Shown here piece by piece: positions 30,101-38,505 of a stretch of 64,000 nt of DNA. Source of the stretch: Myxococcus xanthus. Its GTDB lineage: Bacteria; Myxococcota; Myxococcia; Myxococcales; Myxococcaceae. Both the position numbers and the translations under genes were made by a program. Location: NCBI RefSeq assembly GCF_006402735.1, contig NZ_CP017174.1, forward strand, positions 4,839,001-4,903,000, written 5' to 3'. Under the pieces are notes generated by a model. The model made no database searches, had not been told where the DNA came from, and saw nothing but the letters and a program-made list of their open reading frames with translations. The stretch's first letter is position 1, and every line of letters starts with the position of its first letter.

Positions 30101-33100
30101 GCCCGAGTCACGCCCATCAGCCCCGCGACCACGTCCGCCGGCTGCGACACCGCGAGCGCGACGATGTCACCCCGCTTCACGCCTCGCGACACGAGGAGCC
30201 GGGCCAGCCGCCCCGACAGCACCTCCACTTCGCGATACGTGAGCGTCCGGACGCCATCCTCCACCGCCACCCGGTCCGGCGTCCGTGCCACCTGGGCCAG
30301 GAACCGCGAAGGCAACGTGTCCGCCGGAAGGTGCCCTGCCGTGGGCGCGGGATTCCACTCCACGAGCAACCGGTTTCGATCCGCGCGGTCCAACAGGTCG
30401 AGCTGGGACAGCCGGACTTCCGGTCTGCCGGCGGCGGCCTCCAGCAACCGGAGGAGCGAGCCCGACAGCCGGGCAATGGTCTCCGCGTCGAAGAGCCCGG
30501 TGTTGTACTCGATGCTGCCTCGCAGGCCCTCGGGCGACTCGGTGACTTCCAGCGCGAGGTCCAGCTTGGTCGCACCCGCATGCACGGGACGGCTGTGAAG
30601 CTGGAGCCCGACGAGCGACAACGCCGCGGCGGGCGTGTTGTGCAGAATCAGCATCGTCTGGAAGACGGGCGTGTGGCTGAGGTCGCGCGGCGCGTGCAGC
30701 ACCTCCAGCAGCTTCTCGAAGGGCACCTCCTGGTGCGCGAACGCGTCCAGCGCCGCTCTTCGCACCCGCCCCAGGACCTCTGCGAACGAGGGGTCGCCGG
30801 ACAGGTCGGCGCGCAGGGCCATGGAGTTGATGAAGCAGCCAATCAACGGCTCGACCTCGGGCCGGTCGCGGCCCGCCACCGGCGTGCCCACCGCGAAGTC
30901 GTCCTGCCCGGTGTACGCATGCAGCAGGACCTGCCACGCGGCCATCAGCACCATGAAGGGGGTGGCACCCTCCTTCCGCCCCATCGCCACCAGGGCGTCG
31001 GTGAGGGACTTCGGAACAGCGAAGGGCAGTTGCTCGCCCTCGTGCGTCTGCAACGGAGGACGCGGACGGTCCACGGGCAGTTGGAGCACGGGGACATCCG
31101 CCAGCACGTCGCGCCACCACGCCTGTTCGGCCTTCAGGGCGGAGCCTCGCATCTGCTCCAACTGCCAGAGCGCGTAGTCCGCGTACTGCACCGACAGGGC
31201 GGGCAAGGAGGCAGGCCGACCCGTCAGCTCGGCCTCGTACAGCCGAGCCATCTCGTGCACCATCACGCCCGCGGACCAGCCGTCCGAGATGATGTGGTGC
31301 AGCGAGATCAGCAGGACGTGCTCGGTACTTCCCAACCGCAGCAAGGTCGCGCGGAGCAGCGGTCCCCGCTCCAGGTCGAAGGGACGGCGCGCCTCTTCAC
31401 GTGTCCAGCGGGCGACGTCCGCTGCACTGGCGCCCTCCGCCGCCTCCAGGGAGATGGAGACCTCCAGCGACGGCGCGATGGTCTGCACCGCCGCGGTGCC
31501 CTCCATGGAGAACGTGGTCCGCAGGGCCTCATGCCGACGCACCACCGCGTTCAACGCCCGCTCCAGGGCCGCGGCATCCAGGGCACCGCTCACGGTGAAC
31601 GCGACGGCGTTGTTGTAGGCGACGTTGCCCGGCTCCAGCCGGTCCAGATACCAGAGCCGCTGCTGCGCGAAGGACAGCGGCAGCGGACGGCCCCGGGGGA
31701 CCCGGATGATGGGCGTGGGCGCCTCGGGCTTCTTCGCCACGCCTTCCCGAGCGCCCATCGTCTTCGGTGGTGTCGGCCTGCCCTCCGGAACAGGCAGGGC
31801 GGGCAACAGCTCCAGCGAGCCATCCCGTTTACGCCGCGCACGCCGGCCCGTGGCCATCCGTCTCGCGTCATCCGTGCTTCCGGCGAGGATGCGCACCGGG
31901 GTGGAGTCCGGCGCGTTCCAGAGCCCGCGTGGCACGCCCGCGCCCTTCACCACCAGCTCACCGATGACGCCCACCGGCACGGGCTGGCCGCGCCCATCCA
32001 CGACGTCCCAGCGCGAGGCAGCTCCCGGCTCGTCGGCGAACGCCCAGGCCCCCAAGCCCAGGTCCGGCTGCCGGTGCGCGACACGCCAGGGCATGGCACG
32101 CGCCAGGGATGCCGCCGCCTCTTCGGACGCGCCTTCGAGCCAGACGTGGCGAACGGGCCGGAGCGCCTCCGCCGCGTCGGGCAGCGCCAGCATCGAGCGC
32201 GCCAGCGCCGCGGTGCAGTGCAGGTGGGTGATGCCCGCCTCGCGCACGAGCGCCAGCAGGGCCTCCGCCGCGCCCGGGCCTTCCCGCAGCGACGGCATGG
32301 GGACCGCGAGTCCGGGCTCCGGGGAATGGCGACCGCGCAAGGCATCGAGGTGCCGCAACCCCTCCAGGGTCGCCTCCACCTCGACGCCGAAGTCCACCAG
32401 GCAGGCGATTTCATCCACGTCGAGCCGCTGGACACGCTCCACCATGGGACCGCAGGAGTCCGGCGTACCGAAGAGGCCGCCGCTCTCCACGTACCGCTCC
32501 ACGCCGTGCGCCAGCAGCGCATCCATGTCCGCGGGCGTCAGCGAGCGGGGGTCCATGTCGAGCCCCATGCCGGCCATGAAGCCCGCGGCGATGTCCACGG
32601 AGCTGCGGAAGTAGTCGAGCAGCGGCTGGCGCGCCCTACGCCGGACCTCGGCCGGGTCGTCGCCAAGATACGCATGCAGCATCAAGCTCACGTGTCCCCG
32701 TCCCGCATGGCCATGTTGCCGCCAGGCGTCGCGGTACAGCGCCACCTTCCCCTCCAGGTCCTCCAGGTGCTGGCCCATCAGGTTGGTGAGCACGTAGGCC
32801 CCCAACTCGCCCGCCAGCCGGAAGGTCTCCGGGTTTCCGGCCGCGGTGAGCCAGATGGGCAGCGTCTGCTGCACCGGGCGTGGCCGCAGTGAGAGCGTCA
32901 CTTCCTCGCCCGCGCCATTGCGCCGGCACACCGTCCCGCCTCGCCACAGGGTGCGCACCTCCTCGAGGCCTCGGTGCATGACCTCCTTCCGGCGTGCGTA
33001 CCGGTCCGGCGCGAACACGAAGTCATTCGCGTGCCAGCCCGAAGCGAAGGACACGCCCACGCGGCCATCGGACAGGTTGTCCAGCACGGCCCACTCCTCC

Positions 33101-36100
33101 GCGACGAGGATGGGGTCATGCAGCGGCAGCACCACGCTTCCCGCGCGGATGCCCAGGCGCTGCGTCACCGTGGCCACCCCCGCGCCCACCACCGCCGGCC
33201 GCGGGTACAGGCCGCCGAACGCATGGAAATGCCGCTCCGGCGTCCACACCGCGGAGAAGCCATTCGCATCCGCGAACTTCGCGGCGTCCAGCAGCAGGCG
33301 GTATTTGCGGCCGCCCAACGAGTCCTCGTCGTTGGCGAAGAACGACAGGCTGAAGTCCAGGCGCCGTCGAGCAGGCTCCGCGCCAGCGACCACCGGCGTG
33401 AAGCGCGCGCGCTCCGCCGGCAGCACCACCCGCAGCCCACGTGTCAGGGCCCAGAGGACCTCCAGCCCGGTGCCGGGCACCTGCGGCTCCTCCGCCGCGA
33501 GCCAGGCGCCTCCCTCCGGGGTCGCATCCGCGTCCAGACGGCCAAACAGCTCCGCCACGGTGCGGTGTGTGTGGATGGCCCGGAGCGGCTCGCCCCGCGG
33601 CCCTGTCCACGGCTCGAGGCAGACCATGCCCGAGGCGGAAGCCCGCCGAGGCTCCCCTGGGGTGCCTTGGACTGAATCTCCTGCCTGCGCGAGCACCGTC
33701 TCCACATGGAGGACGCGCGCGGCATCCAGGGGCACGCCCGTGCGGACCTTCGCGTGGGTCAACAGCAGCGGAGGCGGCGCGCCTGGAGGCGCGAGGTCCG
33801 GCAACTCCATCAACCGCGGCACGGACAGCAGGACGTAGGCCGCGCCCGTCTCCTGGACCGCCCACTGCGCGACCACGCGCTCCACCGACGGCTCCAAGCA
33901 CACCGCCACCAGCGCCTCGGGCCCCACGCCGCGGTCCGACAGCACGGCGGACAGGCGCCCCGCGGCCCCTTGCAGCTCGCCCCATGTCACGCCCCGCCCG
34001 TCCGGCGCTGTCATCGCCACCTGGGACGCGCCCGTCATGGCGCGAGCCCGAAGCAGCGCCGCGATTGGCGTCACCGCCGACGCGGAAGCCGCGGGCTCCG
34101 AGGCCAGCGCCTGACCGGCCCGTGCGTGCTCCAGCGGCAGCGCGGAGAGGGCCTGGCCGGGCTCCGCCACCGCCGCTTCGAGCAGCGTGGTCCAGTGCGC
34201 CACCATCCGCTCCACGGTGTCCCGCTCGAAGCGCTCCTCCGCGTAGTCGACGGTACCGGAGAAGCCGTGCTCATGCTCGCCCAGGCCCACGGACAGGTCC
34301 GACAGGACGGTGCCGAACTCGGGTGGACCGTTCTCGAGCTCCGCCAGGCTCATGCGCAGACCCGGCAGCTCCAGGTTCAGATTGAACCGGCTGTGCAGCA
34401 CGAACATCGAGTCGAAGACCCGGCCGCGGCCGGTGTCCTTCGCGGGCTCGATCTCCCGCACCAGCGACTCATACGGCACGTCGGGGTGCGCGTAGGCCTC
34501 CATCATCACCTCGCGCACGCGCGCCACCAGCTCCTTGAATGGCGGGTCCCCGGACAGGTCCGTCCGCAGCGGGACGGAGTGCGCCACGTAGCCGATCAAC
34601 GGCTCCAGCTCCGGCCGGCTCCGGTTGCCAATGGGCGTCCCCACCACGACGTCATCGCGGCCCGTCCAGCGCGACAGCAGCGCCTTCCAGGATGCCAACA
34701 GCACCATGAACGGCGTGGCACCCTCTCGCTGCGCGAACGCCTGGACCGAGGCCGAGAGAGCGCGCGAGAAGCCCACGCGCAAGCACTGGCCACGGAGCGC
34801 GGGCCCCTCCCCCCGCGGCCGGTCCACCGGCAGCTCGAGCGGACGCGGGAACGCCGCCAGACGCCCGCGCCAGGCCGCGACCTGGGAAGCGAACGCGCCG
34901 TTCTTCAGCGCCAGCTGCTGCCAGGCCGCGTAGTCCACGTACTGCACGGGCAAGGTGGACAGCGCCAACGGCCGCCCCTGCATGAAGGCGGTGTAGTGGT
35001 CCCCCAGCTCCTTCGCGAGCACCACCAGCGACCAGGTGTCACACACCACGTGGTGCACGGTGACGGCCAGCAGATGCTCCTCCGGCGCCAATCGCCAGAG
35101 CCGGGCGCGGGCGACCGGCCCGTGCTCCAGGTCGAACGGCCGGGCCACCTCGTCGTGCACCCGCGGCTGCCACGCCGCGGGGTCCAGCGGTTCGGCGGAG
35201 AGCGACAGCTTCAGCTCCGGGGCGATGCGGACACTCGGAGCGCCTTCGCCACGCGGATAGGACGTGCGCAGCGCCTCGTGGCGCTGTGCCACCGCCTCCA
35301 GTCCCCGCTCCAGCAGCGCCACGTCCAGCGCGCCATGCAGCCGCAGCACCACATACATGTTCAGGGCCGGGTTGCCCGGAACGGCCTGCTCCAGCGCGCA
35401 GATGCGCTCCTGCACCACGGAAAGCGGCAACGCTCCGCCACGCGGGATGCGGACCAGTGGCGGCAGGACCGGCTCCGTGGACGCCGTCCCTGGCGTGCCC
35501 AGCCGCGCCTGGATGCGGGCCGAAATGCCCGCCACCGTGGGCGCGTCGAAGACGTCACTCAGGGGGAGCGAGACAGGGAACGCCTCCCGCAAGCGGGTCA
35601 ACAACTGCGCCGCCATCAGCGAGTTGCCACCCAGCTCCAGGAAGTCGTCGTGGATGCCGAAGTCGGTTCGGCCCAGTCGCTCGCGCCAGATGGCCAGCAC
35701 CTTGCGCTCCACGTCCGTGTGGGCCCCGACCTGATCCGCTGGCGCCTCCAGGTCGGGCGCGTCTCCGGCTTCCGCGAGGCGCTCCGCCACCGCCGTGGAC
35801 GTCTCCGGCCGAGCCACCACCGAGGTGGGCAGCGGGGTCCGAAAGGTCTGCCGCTGGAAGGGATAGGTGGGCAGCGCCACCTTCTGGCGTGACTCGTGCG
35901 CGTAGACGCGTTGCCAGTCAATGGCGAGCCCCTGCGCCCACACCGTTCCGAGCGCCTCCATCAACGCGGCGTGTGCATCCAGGGCCGAGCCCGCCCGAGG
36001 CAGCGAGGCCACGGCACGTCCTCGACGTCCTCGAAGCCCCAGCCTCGCCAGGGCGGTCAGCGCCTGGTCCGGGCCGACTTCGAGGAACACGTCGCACCCG

Positions 36101-38505
36101 TCCGCCTTCAGCGTCTCCAGTCCGTCTCCGAAGCGCACCGGCGCCCGCATCTGGCGCAGCCAGTAATCCGGGTCCGTCGCCTCCTCCGGGCGAATCCACG
36201 TCCCGGTGACGCTGGAGACGTACGGACGCTGGGGCGGAGACAGGCGCAGGCCCGCGACCACGCGCCGCAGTTCCTCCATCACCGGCTCCACCGCCGCCGA
36301 GTGGAACGCATGCCGCGCGGGCAGCCGCAGCACGCCCACGCCCCGCGCGCTCAGCTCGCGCTCCAATGCCTCTACGTCCCCCGAGGGCCCGGACACCACG
36401 CACCGGTCCGGCCCATTCACGGCGGCCAGCGACAACGCCCCCGTCAGCAGCGGACGAACTACCTCTTCCGCGCAAGCCACCGCCGTCATGCTTCCGGGTG
36501 GCATCCGCGCCATCAGACGGCCCCGCGCCGACACCAGCGCCAGCGCATCCTCCAGCGGCAGGACCTCCGCGAGGCAGGCCGCCACGTATTCGCCGAAGCT
36601 GTGCCCCAGCAGCGCACGCGGGCGCACGCCCCACGCTTCCCACTGACGCGCCAGCGCGTACTCCACGGCGAACAGGGCGGGCAACGCGATGCCCGGGTCG
36701 GCCAACGCCTGCTCCGCGGCGGCCTCGGCGCCAGGCGAGGGAAACAGCACGTCACGCACCGCCGCCCCCAACCGGGCCCCCAGCCCCTCCAGGCAGGCCT
36801 CCAGGGCCTCACGGTAGACGGGCTCCGCTGCGTGAAGCGCGCGTCCCATGCCCACCGTCTGCGCGCCCTGGCCCGGGAACAGGAAGGCTACGCCCTGCTC
36901 GCGTGCCGCCACGAGGTTCTCCACGACATGGGGTTTCCCCGGGCCGCGCAGCTTCGCCTGCAACTCCGCGCGGTCCTTCGCCACGAAGGCCCGCCGGTGC
37001 TCGAAGGCACGGCGGCCCACGTTGCGCGTGAAGGCCACGTCCTCCAGCGCCACGTCGGTCGGCGCGGCCTCCAGCCAGGCAGCCAGTTCCCGCACCGCGG
37101 CGTCCAGGGCCTCCGCTGAGCGGCCCGACAGCGTCACCAGTTGGGTGGGCCGGACACTGGGCGAGGCAGGCTCCGGAAGCGGCGCTTCCTCCAGCACCGC
37201 GTGCGCGTTCGTCCCTCCGATTCCGAACGAACTGACGCCCGCGCGGCGAGGCACCGGGCCGCGGGGCCATGGCCGCAAACGGTCGACGACGAAGAACGGG
37301 CTGTTCGCGAAGTCGATGGCGGGATTCGGCCGCTCGAAATGGAGCGTGGGCGGAAGCTCCTCGTGCGCCAGGGCCAGCGAGACCTTGATGAGCCCCGCCA
37401 GACCTGCGGCCGTGTCCAGGTGGCCGACGTTCGGCTTCACCGACCCCAGCGCGCAGTACCCCTTCCGGTCCGTGTGCCGCCGGTACGCCCGCGTGAGCGC
37501 CGCGACCTCGATGGGGTCTCCTAACGAAGTGCCCGTGCCGTGCGCCTCCACGTAGCCGATGTCGCCCGCGTCCAGGCCCGCGAAGGCCAGCGCCTCGCCG
37601 ATGACGTCGGCCTGCCCCTCGACACTGGGCGCCGTGTAGCCCACCTTCAGGCCACCGTCATTGTTGATGGAGGAGCCGCGGATGACCGCGTACACGCGAT
37701 CACCGTCCCTGCGCGCGTCCTCCAGCGGCTTGAGCACCACCACCGCCACGCCGTTGCCCGGCACCGTTCCCGCCGCGCGCGCGTCGAACGCGCGGCAGTG
37801 CCCGTCCGGCGACAGGATCATCCCCTCCTGGAACAGGTAGCCCGAGCGCTGCGGCATCGCCAGGCGCACCGCGCCCGCCAGCGCCACGTCCGACTGGCGC
37901 ATCAGCAGGCTCTGGCAGGCCATGTGGACGGCCACCAGTCCCGTGGAGCAGGCGGTGTAGAGGGACAGGCTCTCGCCCCGCAGGCCCAGCTTGAAGGACG
38001 CCCGCGTCGCCAGGTTCTCCGCGGAGGTGCTCATCAGCTCGTAGAACGAGGCCGGGTCCAGGTTCCCCTGCCCCAACATCGCCAGGCCGTGCAGGGATGC
38101 GCTCGCGCCCGCGTAGAGCGAGATTTTCCCCGCGAAGCGCTCCGGGTCGAGCGCCGCGTCCTCCAGCGCCGTCCAGGCACACTCCAGGAAAACGCGCTGC
38201 TGCGGATCCATCCACTCCGCCTCGCGAGGGGCCATTCCGAAGAAGGCCGCGTCGAAGCGGTCGCCGCCTTCCAGCTCCGCGGCCACCGGCACGAAGTCCG
38301 GATGATGGCGCACCGCCTCGGACATCAGCGGAGAAGGCTCCAGCGCCTCGGCGGGCACGCGGGAAATGGACTCCACGCCTTCGCGGAGGTTGCGCCAGAA
38401 GGCCCGCGCGTCCGCGCTCCCGGGGAACCGGCTGGCGATGCCGATGATGGCGATGTCGCTACCCGCGCTGCCGTTGTTCTCGCTCATGGTGTCGTGCTCA
38501 GTCAT
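27145..38505 (-). CDS. Hybrid PKS-NRPS with luciferase-like monooxygenase inside a degenerate A domain
   Basis: Second assembly-line enzyme, 3786 residues. Order: KS (TACSTGL, Cys186; EAHGTGT; KPNVGH), AT (GHSFGEY, Ser636; HAFHS, malonyl-type), carrier (LGGNSL, Ser962), C (HHVVCDTW near 1150), a split degenerate A domain with an inserted luciferase-like monooxygenase (about 1710-2060), C (HHIISDG near 2402), A (TSGSTGRPRG near 2873), T (LGGDSI, Ser3268), E (HHLVVDAVSW near 3448, EGHGRE, VGWFTRVFP, FNHLGQ). There is no KR, DH or ER, so the ketide keeps its beta-carbonyl unless the monooxygenase acts on it. The E domain should deliver a D-residue to the first C of the next protein. ATG 38505 lies inside the upstream stop (ATGACTGA, 8-bp overlap); GTG 38526 and ATG 38487 are alternatives. 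I could not assign the pocket of the intact A domain. Confidence 0.92.
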   Translation of the reverse strand: MTEHDTMSENNGSAGSDIAIIGIASRFPGSADARAFWRNLREGVESISRVPAEALEPSPLMSEAVRHHPDFVPVAAELEGGDRFDAAFFGMAPREAEWMDPQQRVFLECAWTALEDAALDPERFAGKISLYAGASASLHGLAMLGQGNLDPASFYELMSTSAENLATRASFKLGLRGESLSLYTACSTGLVAVHMACQSLLMRQSDVALAGAVRLAMPQRSGYLFQEGMILSPDGHCRAFDARAAGTVPGNGVAVVVLKPLEDARRDGDRVYAVIRGSSINNDGGLKVGYTAPSVEGQADVIGEALAFAGLDAGDIGYVEAHGTGTSLGDPIEVAALTRAYRRHTDRKGYCALGSVKPNVGHLDTAAGLAGLIKVSLALAHEELPPTLHFERPNPAIDFANSPFFVVDRLRPWPRGPVPRRAGVSSFGIGGTNAHAVLEEAPLPEPASPSVRPTQLVTLSGRSAEALDAAVRELAAWLEAAPTDVALEDVAFTRNVGRRAFEHRRAFVAKDRAELQAKLRGPGKPHVVENLVAAREQGVAFLFPGQGAQTVGMGRALHAAEPVYREALEACLEGLGARLGAAVRDVLFPSPGAEAAAEQALADPGIALPALFAVEYALARQWEAWGVRPRALLGHSFGEYVAACLAEVLPLEDALALVSARGRLMARMPPGSMTAVACAEEVVRPLLTGALSLAAVNGPDRCVVSGPSGDVEALERELSARGVGVLRLPARHAFHSAAVEPVMEELRRVVAGLRLSPPQRPYVSSVTGTWIRPEEATDPDYWLRQMRAPVRFGDGLETLKADGCDVFLEVGPDQALTALARLGLRGRRGRAVASLPRAGSALDAHAALMEALGTVWAQGLAIDWQRVYAHESRQKVALPTYPFQRQTFRTPLPTSVVARPETSTAVAERLAEAGDAPDLEAPADQVGAHTDVERKVLAIWRERLGRTDFGIHDDFLELGGNSLMAAQLLTRLREAFPVSLPLSDVFDAPTVAGISARIQARLGTPGTASTEPVLPPLVRIPRGGALPLSVVQERICALEQAVPGNPALNMYVVLRLHGALDVALLERGLEAVAQRHEALRTSYPRGEGAPSVRIAPELKLSLSAEPLDPAAWQPRVHDEVARPFDLEHGPVARARLWRLAPEEHLLAVTVHHVVCDTWSLVVLAKELGDHYTAFMQGRPLALSTLPVQYVDYAAWQQLALKNGAFASQVAAWRGRLAAFPRPLELPVDRPRGEGPALRGQCLRVGFSRALSASVQAFAQREGATPFMVLLASWKALLSRWTGRDDVVVGTPIGNRSRPELEPLIGYVAHSVPLRTDLSGDPPFKELVARVREVMMEAYAHPDVPYESLVREIEPAKDTGRGRVFDSMFVLHSRFNLNLELPGLRMSLAELENGPPEFGTVLSDLSVGLGEHEHGFSGTVDYAEERFERDTVERMVAHWTTLLEAAVAEPGQALSALPLEHARAGQALASEPAASASAVTPIAALLRARAMTGASQVAMTAPDGRGVTWGELQGAAGRLSAVLSDRGVGPEALVAVCLEPSVERVVAQWAVQETGAAYVLLSVPRLMELPDLAPPGAPPPLLLTHAKVRTGVPLDAARVLHVETVLAQAGDSVQGTPGEPRRASASGMVCLEPWTGPRGEPLRAIHTHRTVAELFGRLDADATPEGGAWLAAEEPQVPGTGLEVLWALTRGLRVVLPAERARFTPVVAGAEPARRRLDFSLSFFANDEDSLGGRKYRLLLDAAKFADANGFSAVWTPERHFHAFGGLYPRPAVVGAGVATVTQRLGIRAGSVVLPLHDPILVAEEWAVLDNLSDGRVGVSFASGWHANDFVFAPDRYARRKEVMHRGLEEVRTLWRGGTVCRRNGAGEEVTLSLRPRPVQQTLPIWLTAAGNPETFRLAGELGAYVLTNLMGQHLEDLEGKVALYRDAWRQHGHAGRGHVSLMLHAYLGDDPAEVRRRARQPLLDYFRSSVDIAAGFMAGMGLDMDPRSLTPADMDALLAHGVERYVESGGLFGTPDSCGPMVERVQRLDVDEIACLVDFGVEVEATLEGLRHLDALRGRHSPEPGLAVPMPSLREGPGAAEALLALVREAGITHLHCTAALARSMLALPDAAEALRPVRHVWLEGASEEAAASLARAMPWRVAHRQPDLGLGAWAFADEPGAASRWDVVDGRGQPVPVGVIGELVVKGAGVPRGLWNAPDSTPVRILAGSTDDARRMATGRRARRKRDGSLELLPALPVPEGRPTPPKTMGAREGVAKKPEAPTPIIRVPRGRPLPLSFAQQRLWYLDRLEPGNVAYNNAVAFTVSGALDAAALERALNAVVRRHEALRTTFSMEGTAAVQTIAPSLEVSISLEAAEGASAADVARWTREEARRPFDLERGPLLRATLLRLGSTEHVLLISLHHIISDGWSAGVMVHEMARLYEAELTGRPASLPALSVQYADYALWQLEQMRGSALKAEQAWWRDVLADVPVLQLPVDRPRPPLQTHEGEQLPFAVPKSLTDALVAMGRKEGATPFMVLMAAWQVLLHAYTGQDDFAVGTPVAGRDRPEVEPLIGCFINSMALRADLSGDPSFAEVLGRVRRAALDAFAHQEVPFEKLLEVLHAPRDLSHTPVFQTMLILHNTPAAALSLVGLQLHSRPVHAGATKLDLALEVTESPEGLRGSIEYNTGLFDAETIARLSGSLLRLLEAAAGRPEVRLSQLDLLDRADRNRLLVEWNPAPTAGHLPADTLPSRFLAQVARTPDRVAVEDGVRTLTYREVEVLSGRLARLLVSRGVKRGDIVALAVSQPADVVAGLMGVTRAGAAVVVLDVDHPAERLSGILADTRAQALVVSESCRARVPSREGLTVIALDSLPEASEDVRGLPEGMDAACVVYTSGSTGRPRGVVLEHRHLVAATQARADVYGEPGVVMSLAPFTFDASLAGLLWSLFGGGTLRYPDAEEHGDPRRLAERIARSHVTHLVSVPSLYGQILAAAPVGGLTGLRAVSVGGEPCPVELTRAHHEALPAVSLFNEYGPTEATIWSTVHRVRVDEEGRVPIGRAVPGACVYLLDAHRRLVPRGAPGELYVGGAAVARGYLGQPGLTSERFVTDPFDGHFGARMYCTGDVARWRADGTLEFIGRVDHQVKVRGFRIEPGEVEAALLAHPAVKEAVVVAREDAKGPKRLVAYGVLATEGPGEKPDAQALKEWVRSRLPPYLVPAAFVAMDALPRTRHGKVDRRALPTPDPASAAAPAAPHSEVEATLVSLWREVLSVERVGIHDDFFELGGDSILGLQIVTRARAQGIELSPKQLFQNPTVARLASVAGTRLAVQAEQGPVVGPVALTPIQHWFFELGLEAPHHWNMSLLLEARASLDAALLERALAHLLAHHDALRLCFARGEDGWHQAICEPGARVTVARVDLSTVPEAERPAALSRHAEAAQRALRLDGPLVQAVLLEWGTGHPSRLVLVVHHLVVDAVSWRILLEDLAAAYTRLAAGDAVVLPPKTTSFQAWARGLESLARSQALMAERAWWLERPWREASRLPVDFTGGLNTEATASTVQVTLEPEQTRALLQDVPKAWHTQPQEPLLTALAQALTAWAGGAVALVDVEGHGREEVLPGVDVSRTVGWFTRVFPSLLDLRGATGPGEALRAVKEGLRAVPSRGMGWGLLRYVSRDAALAALPLAEVGFNHLGQLDGAVGEGAPFLLAPETAALRQRAPSARRPYLLDVTGMVRDGRLVVLWTFSEAVHRRETVTRVAEDFLARLQALLHASRAPDAGGHSPSDFPLAKVKQAQLDKLAARFGKKTR
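32335..33375 (-). other. Luciferase-like monooxygenase (LLM) domain inserted in an A domain
   Basis: About 345 residues starting RRRLDFSLSFFAND, with the hallmarks of flavin-dependent luciferase-like enzymes: WTPERHFHAFGG, RLGIRAGSVVLPLHDP, SFASGWHANDF. It resembles the secondary-metabolite LLM family often embedded in NRPS/PKS proteins (TIGR04020 as I recall it). It interrupts an A-domain remnant that has lost the TSGSTG loop (the matching place reads LEPWTGPRGEPLR), the YGPTE motif, YRTGD and the A10 lysine. Confidence 0.85.
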
